Assembly (NCBI GenBank): GCA_963770535.1
Contig: CAVYPZ010000007.1
Span: forward strand, 124,001 to 188,000
Origin: RYN-230 sp963770535
Lineage (GTDB): Bacteria; Actinomycetota; Actinomycetes; Streptosporangiales; Streptosporangiaceae
DNA: 64,000 nucleotides
Direction: 5' to 3'
Shown in pieces: positions 35,176 through 44,139 of this stretch (the stretch's first letter is position 1; each line of letters opens with the position of its first letter). The notes below the pieces were generated by a model that saw only the letters and a list, made by a program, of their open reading frames with translations, had not been told where the DNA came from and did not search any database. Both the position numbers and the translations under genes were made by a program.

Positions 35176-35446
35176 CCCACGCGGCGGCCCCGGACCTGAC
35201 TTCCCTGACAGCAACGGCGCACAGCGTCGTGATCGTTCGCGGCAATGGGCCCCCAGTTGGGCCTGCTGACCTTGCAGGCCGGGTCGTACCAGGGCGCTGA
35301 GCCGTACCCGCTGGACGTGCTGGATGCGGTACCCAGGGCATGATCTGCTGTCTGATCCAGCAGGAACTGCTCACCCAGGATTCGGGGCCTGGTGACCGGC
35401 TGTCTGCTTGGTGAGACGGGGCCTTCCCGGCGCTATTCCGCTGTTG

Positions 35447-36172
35447 TCATGGCTCACCGTGGGGCTGGGGGCCGGCGCGGGGGGCTCGGGTATCGGCCGC
35501 GGCATGGTGGCCGTTCCCTGCCCGGCCGAGCAGCATCTGGAGGGCCAGCAGGTCGACGCCTCCAACCGCGATCCCAATACCAGTTCCGGCCAGGACGTCC
35601 AGGGGATAGTGCACCCCCAAGTACACCCGGGACCAGCCCACCAGGACGGCGTAGCCGATCGCCACGGCGGCCAGCGGCCGGACCAGGAACGGCACGAGCG
35701 CGATGACTACCGCCACGGTGACGGCGGTGTGGCTGGAGGGAAAGCTCGTGCCGTGCGCAGGCTGCTGGCGCAGCACCGTGTCAGCCATCACTTCGTAGGG
35801 CCGGGGGCGGGAGGCAATGGCCTTCGCCACGTGCGCCAGCACCCATGCAGCGCCGGCCGCTACGGCTGCGGCGGCTACCGGCAGGACGCTTCGGTTTCTG
35901 GCCACGGCGTAAACGACGGTGAGCACGACGATAGCGATGATGCCTGCCGGCAGGAACAGATGCGACAACGGCGTAAGTACCGAGGCGGCAGCTGGCGGGA
36001 CCTGGTTGAGAATCCGGAACAGGCGCGCATCCCCGCTGGTCGTCCCCGCTTTGACCAACAGCGCGGACGCGCCGAAGAGCACTACCCCAAGACCAGCCAG
36101 GAGCACGGCGGTCCATGCCGCCGGAACGCGGGGCGGGCGGTTCGGCCACCACCACGATGCGGGCGAGATCAT
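35447..36172 (-). CDS. PAP2-family membrane phosphatase
   Basis: A 241-residue integral membrane protein with six hydrophobic helices. The three phosphatase motifs are KAIASRPRP, FPSSHTA (PSGH-like) and GWSRVYLGVHYPLDVLAG, giving the catalytic Arg/His set of the PAP2 superfamily (lipid phosphate or undecaprenyl-pyrophosphate phosphatases). ATG 36172 directly precedes the first hydrophobic part; longer upstream reading has no conserved sequence. Stands alone in a region of remnants. No gene is recognised in the 270 bases between it and the GNAT gene. Confidence 0.87.
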   Translation of the reverse strand: MISPASWWWPNRPPRVPAAWTAVLLAGLGVVLFGASALLVKAGTTSGDARLFRILNQVPPAAASVLTPLSHLFLPAGIIAIVVLTVVYAVARNRSVLPVAAAAVAAGAAWVLAHVAKAIASRPRPYEVMADTVLRQQPAHGTSFPSSHTAVTVAVVIALVPFLVRPLAAVAIGYAVLVGWSRVYLGVHYPLDVLAGTGIGIAVGGVDLLALQMLLGRAGNGHHAAADTRAPRAGPQPHGEP

Positions 36173-36389
36173 GGAGACCAAGCAGTCGGCGCACCAGCAG
36201 GGTGGGCCCGACGCCACTGGCTGGCCACTGCACGAACCCAAGGGCTTAGCGCGGATCCGAAACCCACGGCCACCTCCGCCAGGAACGTCGCTGCCGCGGA
36301 CGGGCAGGTGCCATGGCCGCTTATGGTACCGGCTTAGCCATCCCAAAGCTGGCCAGGCAGGATTGCGCATGGCCGCTGATCAGGATGTG

Positions 36390-36512
36390 CACAGCCGTCA
36401 ATAGAGGAGTGGCCTCCTTGACGAACCTCAGAGCCCTAGGCTCAAGGCTGCCAGCGAGCACCTCCCCGTCTGCCGAGACCGACGCGCGGCGCCCGGCTGG
36501 GTAGGCATGAAT
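36390..36512 (-). pseudogene. Second DUF4160 fragment
   Basis: The minus strand reads IHAYPAGRRASVSADGEVLA then GSLEPRALRFVKEA, the middle of a DUF4160 protein, without a proper N-terminus. It is similar to but longer than the fragment at 33925-34044. Both copies probably come from small accessory modules that once accompanied the tandem elements. Confidence 0.55.
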
Positions 36513-36547
36513 CGTCCGCGACCGCCGCATCGCCAAATGGCGCTGGG

Positions 36548-37087
36548 TCATGCGGCTGCGAATCCGAACTCTTCGAACAGGCTTTCCGGCCCGGTATGCA
36601 GGTAGGCGCCACGTTGCGGGTCACGTCCGGCCACCTGCTCGGGGTAGGCCTCGACCACGCCGCCGCCAGCATGGGCTATCGCGGCCAGCGCCGCGGCAAC
36701 CCCGGCCCGCGCCACGCCTTCGCGGCGGGACCCGGAGCCGGTGAACAAGCAGCCGATCCGCCAGCCGGGCAACTCGGCCAGGCCCTTTTCATAGGCCTTG
36801 GGGTTCTTGATGCTAGCCACCTCGCCCGGTGGCCCGTACTGGCACCAGCCTGCGCAGCGACCGTCGCGATAGACGAGCATCTGGTGGATGGTGCCGTTGT
36901 TCACGTGAGTGAGTTTGGCCTCGCGGTTGCCTGCCGCGGTGCTGTCCTTGCTGATGCCCCCGGGATGAAAGCCGATGCACCAGCAGCCACCCCAGACACC
37001 GTTGTTCGCCTCAACCAGCGCGGCGAAGTCATCCCAGGTATCGGGCGTGAGCAGACGCGTCGTGTACTGGGTCACAGCCGATGTCAC
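36548..37087 (-). CDS. GNAT-family N-acetyltransferase
   Basis: A 179-residue acetyltransferase-like protein. Conserved parts are TPDTWDDFAALVEANNGVWG, GCWCIGFH, HQMLVYRDGRCAGWCQYGPP, WRIGCLFTGSGSRREGVARA and GVVEAYPEQVAGR, which fit a known uncharacterised GNAT group. The CoA-loop is SRREGVARAGVA. GTG at 37087 follows AGTGGAACT; longer readings have no conserved sequence. Substrate unknown. Confidence 0.75.
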   Translation of the reverse strand: MTSAVTQYTTRLLTPDTWDDFAALVEANNGVWGGCWCIGFHPGGISKDSTAAGNREAKLTHVNNGTIHQMLVYRDGRCAGWCQYGPPGEVASIKNPKAYEKGLAELPGWRIGCLFTGSGSRREGVARAGVAAALAAIAHAGGGVVEAYPEQVAGRDPQRGAYLHTGPESLFEEFGFAAA

Positions 37088-37230
37088 AGTTCCACTCTTC
37101 CCCGACTCCGGCCCTGGGCTGGGCTGGGCTGCGCACCAAGCCCTAGGCCTGCACGCGAGCCAACGTGGCGACCAGTCCTCTCGCCAAACCTCAGTCATGT
37201 GCTGCCGTGCGCCCCCGTTGCTGGGAGCAA

Positions 37231-37298
37231 TGCTTGAGACCTGTGGATCGGCCGGGAAGGGGTGTACCTTCCCGGGTGACCGTGTCGAGTCTCAAGCA
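37231..37298. repeat. Nested inverted repeats upstream of the CYTH fragment
   Basis: An outer perfect 10-bp inverted repeat (TGCTTGAGAC at 37231-37240 with GTCTCAAGCA at 37289-37298) encloses a perfect 8-bp hairpin (CGGGAAGG at 37253-37260 with CCTTCCCG at 37267-37274, 6-base loop). The ATG at 37299 follows immediately. It may be a leader structure, a mini-element or a recombination scar. Confidence 0.6.
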
Positions 37299-37679
37299 AT
37301 GACCGGCGTTGGCGCGCCGGCCGGGAAGGTGGCCGCCGATGCGCCGGGCTTCGTCCAGGGACTGATCACCAACACCTACCTGTCGCAGGCCGAGTACGAC
37401 CTGCTCGCCTCACTCCCGGCCGCGATGCTGTCCAAGACGCGGATGAGCGTTCCGCCGCTGAGCGTCAACGTCTTCGATCCGCCGTTGCACGGCCTGGTCA
37501 TGGCTGACGTCGAGTTCAGCACAGACCAGGAAGCACAATCGTTCATCCAGCCTCCAGTGGCGGTCGCCGAGATCACCGACGACCGCCGGTTCACCGGAGG
37601 CAGCCTCGTCCAGGCTCGCCGTCACGACCTGCGTGCCTGGCTCGCCGAGTACGGCATCCAATCCCTGCAGATCGAGTAA
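37299..37679 (+). pseudogene. CYTH-domain protein lacking its N-terminal half
   Basis: The 126-residue product contains only the second half of a CYTH (adenylate cyclase class IV/triphosphate tunnel) domain: TNTYLSQAEYDLLASLPAAM, SKTRMSVPP, VNVFDPPLHGLVMADVEFST and AEITDDRRFTGGSLVQ. The defining ExExK motif of the first strand is missing, so catalysis is unlikely. It may be a truncated gene reactivated by a new start, or simply a remnant. Confidence 0.68.
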
Positions 37680-37741
37680 ACCCAATTCATCCACAGGTAT
37701 TGACAATTGCTCGTTGCTGGAGGTCAGGCCGGGTTCTGAGG

Positions 37742-38725
37742 TCATGGTTTGATCCACGGGTCGCCGAGCTGCGAGAGGGCGGTGAGAAGATCATGCACTG
37801 CGCGGGTCTGGGGGACATCGACACCGACCCGCTCGGCGATCTCGATGAGTGCGCCGGTCAGGCAGTCCAGTTCCAGGGGCTTCCCGGCCAGCCGGTCCTG
37901 CAGCATTGAGGTCCGGTGCTCGCCCACGTCCACGGCCGCCTCCAGGCGCCGCTCGACCGTGATCGGAAGCTGTATACCCAGAGCCATCGCGACGGCGGCG
38001 CATTCCTGCATCATCTCGCGCACCAGCCGCAGCGCCGCCGGGGACCTTCCCAGCTGACCCAGCGTCGCCCCGAGCAGCGTCGTCACCGGGTTCAGTGACG
38101 CATTCCCGATCATCTTGAGCCAGATCTGTTCGCGCAGCCGGGGGGCTACCGGGGCTCTTAGGCCACCGGCGTGGAAGGCCCGGGATATCTCACGGCACCG
38201 GTCGCTCACCGTCCCGTCGGGTTCGCCGAGAGAAAACCGCTTCCCCTCCACGTGCCGGATGACACCCGGCTCCGTGATCTCGGCCGCGCAGTAGACGACG
38301 CAGCCGATCACGCTGGCCGGGTCGATCACCTGGGTGATGATGCCCCCGGGGTCAACGCTCTCGACGACCAGGCCGCGGTATGGGCCTGGCTGGCGCTGGA
38401 AGTACCACCACGGGATCCCGTTCTGCCCGGCGATCACCGGTACGCCCGGACGCAGCGCGTGGTGCAGCGCATCAGCAACCTCGGGCAGGCTGTAGGCCTT
38501 GAGCCCCAGGAACACGACATCGGCATCGGTGACCGCGCCAATGTCGTCGGTAGCGCGCGGACGGACCAGGAACTCGTCATCGGCACCGCAGACCCGGATG
38601 CCGTGGTCCCGTATCGCCTCCAGATGGGCGCGCCGGGCGATCAGGGTGACCTCGCAGCCGCCGCGGGCGAGGCAGGCGCCCACGTACCCGCCGATCGCCC
38701 CGGCGCCGACCACGGCCAGCCTCAT
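37742..38725 (-). CDS. Ketopantoate reductase family (ApbA/PanE-like) dehydrogenase
   Basis: A 327-residue NADP-dependent dehydrogenase. It has the N-terminal nucleotide motif MRLAVVGAGAIGGYVGACLA, the conserved LKAYSLPEVADAL strand, QNGIPWW, and the C-terminal ApbA_C domain with KMIGNASLNPVTTLLGATLG (catalytic Lys and Asn). Its start overlaps the end of the CoA ligase gene by 4 bases (ATGA), so both proteins are made together. Because of that coupling it may reduce a 2-oxo acid connected to the ligase substrate rather than ketopantoate. Confidence 0.88.
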   Translation of the reverse strand: MRLAVVGAGAIGGYVGACLARGGCEVTLIARRAHLEAIRDHGIRVCGADDEFLVRPRATDDIGAVTDADVVFLGLKAYSLPEVADALHHALRPGVPVIAGQNGIPWWYFQRQPGPYRGLVVESVDPGGIITQVIDPASVIGCVVYCAAEITEPGVIRHVEGKRFSLGEPDGTVSDRCREISRAFHAGGLRAPVAPRLREQIWLKMIGNASLNPVTTLLGATLGQLGRSPAALRLVREMMQECAAVAMALGIQLPITVERRLEAAVDVGEHRTSMLQDRLAGKPLELDCLTGALIEIAERVGVDVPQTRAVHDLLTALSQLGDPWIKP

Positions 38726-40242
38726 GGCTGGTCTCGCAACTGGGCTGCAAGCCGGATGCGCTGCGGCTTGCCGGTGGCCGTGCGCGGGATCTCGTGCACG
38801 ACATGAATGACCTTGGGCACTTTGTAGTCCGCGAGCGACTCCCGGCACTTATCGCGCAGCTCCGCGCTGCTGGCCTCCGCGCGTAGGACCACGGCAGCGC
38901 CGACTACCTGGCCATATTTCTCATCATCAATCCCGAAACATACGGCGTCGGCCACAGCTGGTTGCTCCTTCAGCACGGCCTCGACCTCGGCCGGGGAGAT
39001 GTTCTCCCCACCGCGGATGATCAGTTCCTTGATCCGGCCCTCCAGGCGGAGGTACCCGTCCTCCAGCACGCCGCGATCCCCGGTGCGGAGCCAGCCGCCC
39101 ACGAAGGCCTCGGCGTTCGCTTCTGGATCGTTCAGGTATCCGGGCGTCACGCCCGGACCCCGGATCGCGACCTCACCCGCGCGCCCGCCCGGCAGGAGCC
39201 GCCCGGCGTCATCCACGATGCGTATCTCGGCGCCGGCCGGGACGCCGACCGACCCAGGCCGGCGTGGCCGCGGTGGCAGCGGATTGGAGGTCATCTGATG
39301 GCTCGCCTCGGTCATGCCGTAGGCCTCCAGGACCGGCGCCTCGTAGATGTCCTCCAGCCGCTGCATCGCGCGGGGGGACAGCGCCGAACTGCAGGAACGC
39401 ACGAAACGGACCGACTGGGCCGACGCTGTGCCGTGCTCAACCAGTTCCTGGTGGATGGTGGGACTGGCGGAGATCCAGGTAACCCGGCAGTCGGCCACCT
39501 GCTGCCAGTACCGCCGCGGGGTGAGCCGGCGCGGAGTGACCACGGCCCCGCCCGCGGCAAGCTGCGCCAGGACCGAGGCGATCAGCCCGTGGACGTGAAA
39601 CAGGGGCATCGCGCAGTAGGAGACGTCCTCCTCGGTGAGCAGGTAGTGCGCGCCGATCACGCGGGCCGAGGCCATCAGGTTGCGCTGCAGCAGCGGTACC
39701 TGCTTGGGGCGCCTGGTCGTGCCACTCGTGTGCAGCAGCATGGCCACGTCCTCAGGCGAGGCCACGGTGAACGGCCGCGGTGCCGGGGCCCCGGCACGGA
39801 GGACCGACAGCTCCGGTGGACCCCGGTGCTGCAGCGCGACATCCACAACCGTCCGCTCACCGGCCGCCCGGCGGGCGTCCACTCCCTGGCCTGCCTGGAC
39901 AAGCAGCAGGCTGGGCATCAGATCAGTGAGGCAAAAGGCGTATTCCGCCTCCGTGTAGCGCGGGTTCAGCGGAGCCGCGGCCGCACCCAGCGCCGTCACC
40001 GCCAGCACCAGCTCGACAAATTCAGGGCCGTTCGGCAGCACGATGGCCACGCGGTCGCCATGAGCCACGCCCAGGCCCGCCAGCACGGAGGCCAGCTGGT
40101 GCACAGAACCGGCGAGTTCGGCATGGGAAACGACGGAGCCGTCGTCGGGACAGATCAGGGCGGGCGCCTTGCTGTCTTCCCGCAAGATCGCAAGCAGTGA
40201 CTCGGGATCGAGGGGGGTCACGCGCGTCACACCCGCTTTCAC
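38722..40242 (-). CDS. AMP-forming acyl-CoA synthetase, oxalate-CoA ligase-like
   Basis: A 506-residue adenylate-forming enzyme with P-loop HTSGTTRRPKQVPL, LFHVHGLIASVLAQLAAGG, SASPTIHQELVEH, RSCSSALSP, EAYGMTEASHQMTSNPLPP, the hinge GRIKELIIRGGENISPAEVE and catalytic Lys in PRTATGKPQRIRL. The phrases around the substrate site, especially the HVHGL, PTIHQ and MTEASHQMTSNPLP segments, strongly resemble oxalyl-CoA synthetases (AAE3/Pcs60 type). It probably activates oxalate or another short acid. GTG 40242 is the start. Coupled to a PanE-like gene; no oxalyl-CoA decarboxylase is nearby. Confidence 0.87.
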   Translation of the reverse strand: MKAGVTRVTPLDPESLLAILREDSKAPALICPDDGSVVSHAELAGSVHQLASVLAGLGVAHGDRVAIVLPNGPEFVELVLAVTALGAAAAPLNPRYTEAEYAFCLTDLMPSLLLVQAGQGVDARRAAGERTVVDVALQHRGPPELSVLRAGAPAPRPFTVASPEDVAMLLHTSGTTRRPKQVPLLQRNLMASARVIGAHYLLTEEDVSYCAMPLFHVHGLIASVLAQLAAGGAVVTPRRLTPRRYWQQVADCRVTWISASPTIHQELVEHGTASAQSVRFVRSCSSALSPRAMQRLEDIYEAPVLEAYGMTEASHQMTSNPLPPRPRRPGSVGVPAGAEIRIVDDAGRLLPGGRAGEVAIRGPGVTPGYLNDPEANAEAFVGGWLRTGDRGVLEDGYLRLEGRIKELIIRGGENISPAEVEAVLKEQPAVADAVCFGIDDEKYGQVVGAAVVLRAEASSAELRDKCRESLADYKVPKVIHVVHEIPRTATGKPQRIRLAAQLRDQP

Positions 40243-40428
40243 ACTGTAGGCCAGGTCGGCTGGGTACTTCCCGGCGCGGTCGGCGACATGGTCACGGCAT
40301 TAGATGAGGCCGGTGCCATCCTGCAAATGATCGCAGCCGCGGCCGCGATCGCCTGCACCGGGCCATGACCCGACACGGCAGCGATCTGGCCAGGCCTCGG
40401 AGAGCCGGCGGAAGGTACAGCACAGAAG

Positions 40429-40470
40429 CCCGTCGAGCAGTGGGACGGGTGGGGGCGATGGCGGCGCGGC
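40429..40470 (-). pseudogene. Short integrase scrap (third copy)
   Basis: A stretch beginning GTCGAGCAGTGGGACGGGTG and ending GGCGATGGCGGCGCGG matches integrase positions 15298-15345 with one substitution and a 5-base deletion. In the integrase it encodes the AAIAPRSPVPLLDE part near the C-terminus. It sits alone in the gap between the CoA ligase and the ABC ATPase. Confidence 0.6.
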
Positions 40471-40552
40471 CTGCTTCGCTGTTGGCCGTCGCATCCGCGG
40501 TCCTGGTCGCCGCCGCCCGTTGATCACCAGGTTGCCTGGCCGGGTGCGTTGG

Positions 40553-41305
40553 TCAGCCGAGCTGGCTGATGTGCCGGATGACGTCCTGCACCGGGCGGTC
40601 CCCGGTGAGCTGGATGTCGTCGATGACGGCGCCGTCGCGGAGCCGGATCAGCCGTTCGGATCTGGCGGCGATCTGCGGGTCGTGCGAGGCGAGCACGATG
40701 GTCATGCCGTGCTCGGCGCGGAGGCGGGCGAGCAGGTCGAGGATGCTGGTGGCGGTAGCGGAGTCGAGGTTGCCGGTGGGCTCGTCGGCGAGCAGCAGCG
40801 CGGGGGTGTTGATCAGGGCGCGGGCGATGGCGATGCGCTGCTGTTCGCCGCCGGACATCCGGGCGGGCAGGGACCGTTCCCGCCCGGCCAGGCCGACGGC
40901 TGCCAGCAGGGCCCGGGCGCGCTCGCGTTTGTCCCAGCCGGTGCGGTACGGCAGGACAGGCGCGATGACGTTGTCCAGGGCGGTCAGGCCGGGCAGCAGG
41001 TTGTAGCGCTGGAAGACGAAGCCGACGGTGCGCCGGTAGTCGGCCTGGGCGGCGCCGCGCAGCGCGGTGACCTCGGTGCCGTTGACGGTGATCATGCCGG
41101 AGTCGGGCCGTTCGATCGCGCCGATCAGGTGCAGCATCGTCGACTTGCCCGAGCCCGAGGCGCCGGTCACCGCGACGAACGCGCCCGCCTCGATCGTGAA
41201 GGTGACATGGTCGGCCGCGATGACCTGCCCGCCCTGGCCGGTGCCGTACTGCTTGCAGACGTCGCGAAGCTCAACCGCGCCGTCGCCGGGGGCATTCGCA
41301 GCCAT
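40553..41305 (-). CDS. ABC transporter ATP-binding protein (MacB/LolD type)
   Basis: A 250-residue ATPase: Walker A GASGSGKS, Q-loop VGFVFQRYNLLPGLTALDNV, signature MSGGEQQR, Walker B LLLADEPTGNLDS, H-loop VLASHDP. The FQRYNLLP and GNLDS phrases are typical of the LolD/MacB exporter group that works with FtsX-like permeases. It starts 4 bases after the end of the permease gene and forms one operon with it; the PadR gene upstream diverges. Confidence 0.94.
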   Translation of the reverse strand: MAANAPGDGAVELRDVCKQYGTGQGGQVIAADHVTFTIEAGAFVAVTGASGSGKSTMLHLIGAIERPDSGMITVNGTEVTALRGAAQADYRRTVGFVFQRYNLLPGLTALDNVIAPVLPYRTGWDKRERARALLAAVGLAGRERSLPARMSGGEQQRIAIARALINTPALLLADEPTGNLDSATATSILDLLARLRAEHGMTIVLASHDPQIAARSERLIRLRDGAVIDDIQLTGDRPVQDVIRHISQLG

Positions 41306-41309
41306 GCCG

Positions 41310-44006
41310 TTACTCCTCTGCTAGCAGGTGGGCGAGGGGCAGGCGGCGCAGCAGCGCGGCGGGCAGCAGGGTGGCCGCGGCGGTGATGATGATCCCGGCC
41401 GCCACCGCGGCGGCCGCGATGGCCAGCAGCCGGGCCGGCAGCTGCCCGGCGAACCAGGCCGCGGCGGCCAGCCCGAGCCCGGCGCCGGCCAGCGAGCCGA
41501 CCACCCCGATGATCGTGCCCTCGGTGATCACCAGCCGGGCCAGCGCGGTATCCCGCCAGCCGAAGCTGCGCATGGTGGCCAGCTCAGCCGCCCGCTCTCG
41601 GATGTTCAGGAACACCACGTCGGCGACGGCCAGCACGCCCAGGGCAACCGTCGCCCCGGCCGCGACGTAGTCGATGCCCCTGACCTGGACGGCGACGGCA
41701 TTGCCGAGCAGCGATCCGACGACCACGCCGCGGAAGGCGAAGCTGACCGCGGCCAGCAGGGTCAGCGCGGCGATGCCCACGGCCAGGCTGGTCACCCCGA
41801 TCAGGGTGCGGCCGGGGGTGCGGGCCACGTTGAGCACCGCCAGCGAGGTGATCCCGCGGGGCTGGTGCGCACGGCGGACGGCGAGCACTGGCGGCCGGAC
41901 TGAGCTGACCGGGTCGGCCCGCGCGGCCAGCCAGGCCGGGACCAGGCCGGCCACGACGGCCACCGCCATCGCGACGGGCACCGCCAGCAGCGCCCGCCCT
42001 GGCGAAACGCGCAGGCCCAGCCCGGCCGACACTGGCACCGCGATGGCTGCGGCCAGCAGCCCGGCGGCAAGCCCCATCCCCGCCAGCTCGCCCAGCGCGG
42101 TGGCGAACAGCCGCGACCGGCGCCAGCCGACCGCGGCCAGCACCCCCAGCTCGCGTCGGCGCCCGCGCACGGCCGCGGTGGCGGCATTGCCCACGAACAG
42201 CACGCACACCACCAGGATCAGCGTGAACAGCACCACGCTCGTCTTGTCCACCGCGTTCAGGATCGCCACCGCCACGCCCTTTTTCACCCAGTTCTCCGAC
42301 AGCGCCAGCGGCGGCGGCCCGAACCTGCCGGCGGGCAGGTCGATGGTCACCGGTGACGGCGAGGAACCGGCCACGACGTCCACATCCAGGCCGGTTCGCT
42401 GGGCGATCTGCTGCGCGACCGCGTTGATCCGCTCCCGTGACAGCGCATCCGGCCCGGTGACCCCCGCGACCCGGACCCGGATCACGCTGATCGGATCAGC
42501 GGCCGGCACTCCGCGGTAGACCAGGCTGTTCTCCAGCTTCGGCAGCGCCGACAAGGTGGTGACCAGGTTCACCGGCTGACTGACCAGGCCGCCCAGGTTC
42601 TGGCTGGGCAGCAGGTCACCCCCGTGCAGTGCCCGCCGGCTGGCCGCGGTGGCCGGCGCCGCGGTCACCGGCTGGTAGGCGCCCAGCGGCACCCGCGACA
42701 AGGGGGAAAATGACCTGATCCTGGCCGGGTCAAAGACACCAGTGATCTTGACCAGGGCGAACGGCAAGGCGCCGCCCGACGTGATGTGCGAGGTCACCAT
42801 CCGGTACTGGCTGTTCTCGTCGTCCATGGCAACCGAAGCCAGGCTGCCGGTGTCCCAGACCGCCCGGCGGTTGACCACCTGACGCGGTGCCAGCGCTCCG
42901 GCCGGGGTGCGCTGGTAGTCCACCGGGCCGACCGACCAGTAGCCGGCGACGGGAGTGCCAGTCAGGTTTCCCACGGCAGCCGTCCCGGGCTCCTTGAGCA
43001 CGGCGCTGTAGGCCTGCTGGGCCGTGGTGCGCACGGTGGCCACCGTGCGGCCGGGAGCCGAGGCCCGCGCGCTCTTCCAGGCAGCGTTCACGTCAGGCTT
43101 CGCAGCCGGGGCCGCCAGTTGCTGCAAGGTGGTCTGCGCGTGCTCGCTCATGCCGCTGGCGGAGGAGGCCAGTACCGGCAAGACCGGCAATATCGAGCCG
43201 CGGGCGCTCTCGTTCTCCGTCAGGTACCTGCCGGAGACGACCGCCATGTTCAGCCCGTCCAGTTCCGCCTCGGCGGCCGGGTCAACAGCCGCGATCAGCA
43301 TGGGGACGGTCCATTCGATGAAGTAACCTGCCTCGGTGGGGCTGGCCGCGCCCGGCCCCGGCGGCATGTCGTCCTGGTTCACCCGGGACCAGCACAGTCG
43401 GTAGGACTGCGCGGCCGCGCCGAACGGGTTCGTTCCCGGTGGCGGGATGCTGGCCGCCCCGCATCCGGAACGCAGCCCTGGCCCCGCCTTGCTGCTGGCC
43501 CCGCCGGTGAGCCGCAGCGGCGTCACGTAGAGGTATCCCGGCGGCTGCGTGACGCGGCTGGCGCCGTTGTCGCTGACCCAGGTGGTGGAGATCCGGTACA
43601 GCCGGGGGCCGGACCGGCCTAGCGCGGCGGCGGGCACCGGCTCGAACATCTGGGCACTGAGCTGCGCGTAGCCGACCATCGCTATCGGCGCGGCGACTCC
43701 GACCCCCGGGATCTGCCGGATCTGGTGGTACTGCGCCATCGTGATCCCGCCGTAGATGCCCGACAGGAAGTCCGGCTGCACGGTGCCGGTCTGGTTCTCC
43801 TGCGCGGTCCTGGCTCCCTTCGGCCGGACCAGGATGTCGTAGGCGGGCTGGAAGTTCGCCGACACTGCGCCTGTCGTGCGCAGCTGCGCGGTCCGCGACG
43901 CCGCGGTGAGCACGGTGAACGCGGCCGCCGCAAGCAGCACGCCGGCGATGAGGGCCAGCGTGCGGGCAGGGCGGGTCCGCACTTGCGACCAGGCGAGCCT
44001 GCCCAT
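41310..44006 (-). CDS. FtsX-like (MacB-type) ABC permease
   Basis: An 898-residue membrane protein. One N-terminal helix (TLALIAGVLLAAAAFTVLTA) is followed by a large extracytoplasmic domain of about 550 residues. A FtsX block of four helices comes next (VVLFTLILVVCVLFVGNAAT, ELAGMGLAAGLLAAAIAVPV), then a second block of helices to the C-terminus (ALTLLAAVSFAFRG, VALGVLAVADVVFL). Duplicated FtsX domains with RGRRRELGVLAAVGW and RAAELATMRSFGW motifs identify a mechanotransmission-type transporter that handles lipids, peptides or envelope substrates. Usually under control of a linked regulator, here PadR. Confidence 0.92.
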   Translation of the reverse strand: MGRLAWSQVRTRPARTLALIAGVLLAAAAFTVLTAASRTAQLRTTGAVSANFQPAYDILVRPKGARTAQENQTGTVQPDFLSGIYGGITMAQYHQIRQIPGVGVAAPIAMVGYAQLSAQMFEPVPAAALGRSGPRLYRISTTWVSDNGASRVTQPPGYLYVTPLRLTGGASSKAGPGLRSGCGAASIPPPGTNPFGAAAQSYRLCWSRVNQDDMPPGPGAASPTEAGYFIEWTVPMLIAAVDPAAEAELDGLNMAVVSGRYLTENESARGSILPVLPVLASSASGMSEHAQTTLQQLAAPAAKPDVNAAWKSARASAPGRTVATVRTTAQQAYSAVLKEPGTAAVGNLTGTPVAGYWSVGPVDYQRTPAGALAPRQVVNRRAVWDTGSLASVAMDDENSQYRMVTSHITSGGALPFALVKITGVFDPARIRSFSPLSRVPLGAYQPVTAAPATAASRRALHGGDLLPSQNLGGLVSQPVNLVTTLSALPKLENSLVYRGVPAADPISVIRVRVAGVTGPDALSRERINAVAQQIAQRTGLDVDVVAGSSPSPVTIDLPAGRFGPPPLALSENWVKKGVAVAILNAVDKTSVVLFTLILVVCVLFVGNAATAAVRGRRRELGVLAAVGWRRSRLFATALGELAGMGLAAGLLAAAIAVPVSAGLGLRVSPGRALLAVPVAMAVAVVAGLVPAWLAARADPVSSVRPPVLAVRRAHQPRGITSLAVLNVARTPGRTLIGVTSLAVGIAALTLLAAVSFAFRGVVVGSLLGNAVAVQVRGIDYVAAGATVALGVLAVADVVFLNIRERAAELATMRSFGWRDTALARLVITEGTIIGVVGSLAGAGLGLAAAAWFAGQLPARLLAIAAAAVAAGIIITAAATLLPAALLRRLPLAHLLAEE

Positions 44007-44067
44007 CTCCGCACCCCTCGCTTGCCCGTGCCCGTCCCAGGGGCTGGCCCCGGCCGGGGGCTGCGAC

Positions 44068-44129
44068 TATGCTCGCTCCTTACCTAGCGGCAATGCAAGA
44101 ACGACAACCGGATCGTTACCTAGCGGCAA
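44068..44129 (+). promoter_or_regulatory. PadR promoter with two direct-repeat operators
   Basis: TATGCT at 44068-44073 is a good -10 for the padR gene. Just downstream the 14-mer TTACCTAGCGGCAA occurs twice, at 44080-44093 and 44116-44129, 36 bases apart. It lies in the gap between the divergent permease and padR genes, so the repeats are likely PadR or similar binding sites controlling both. Confidence 0.55.
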
Positions 44130-44139
44130 GGCAAGGCGC

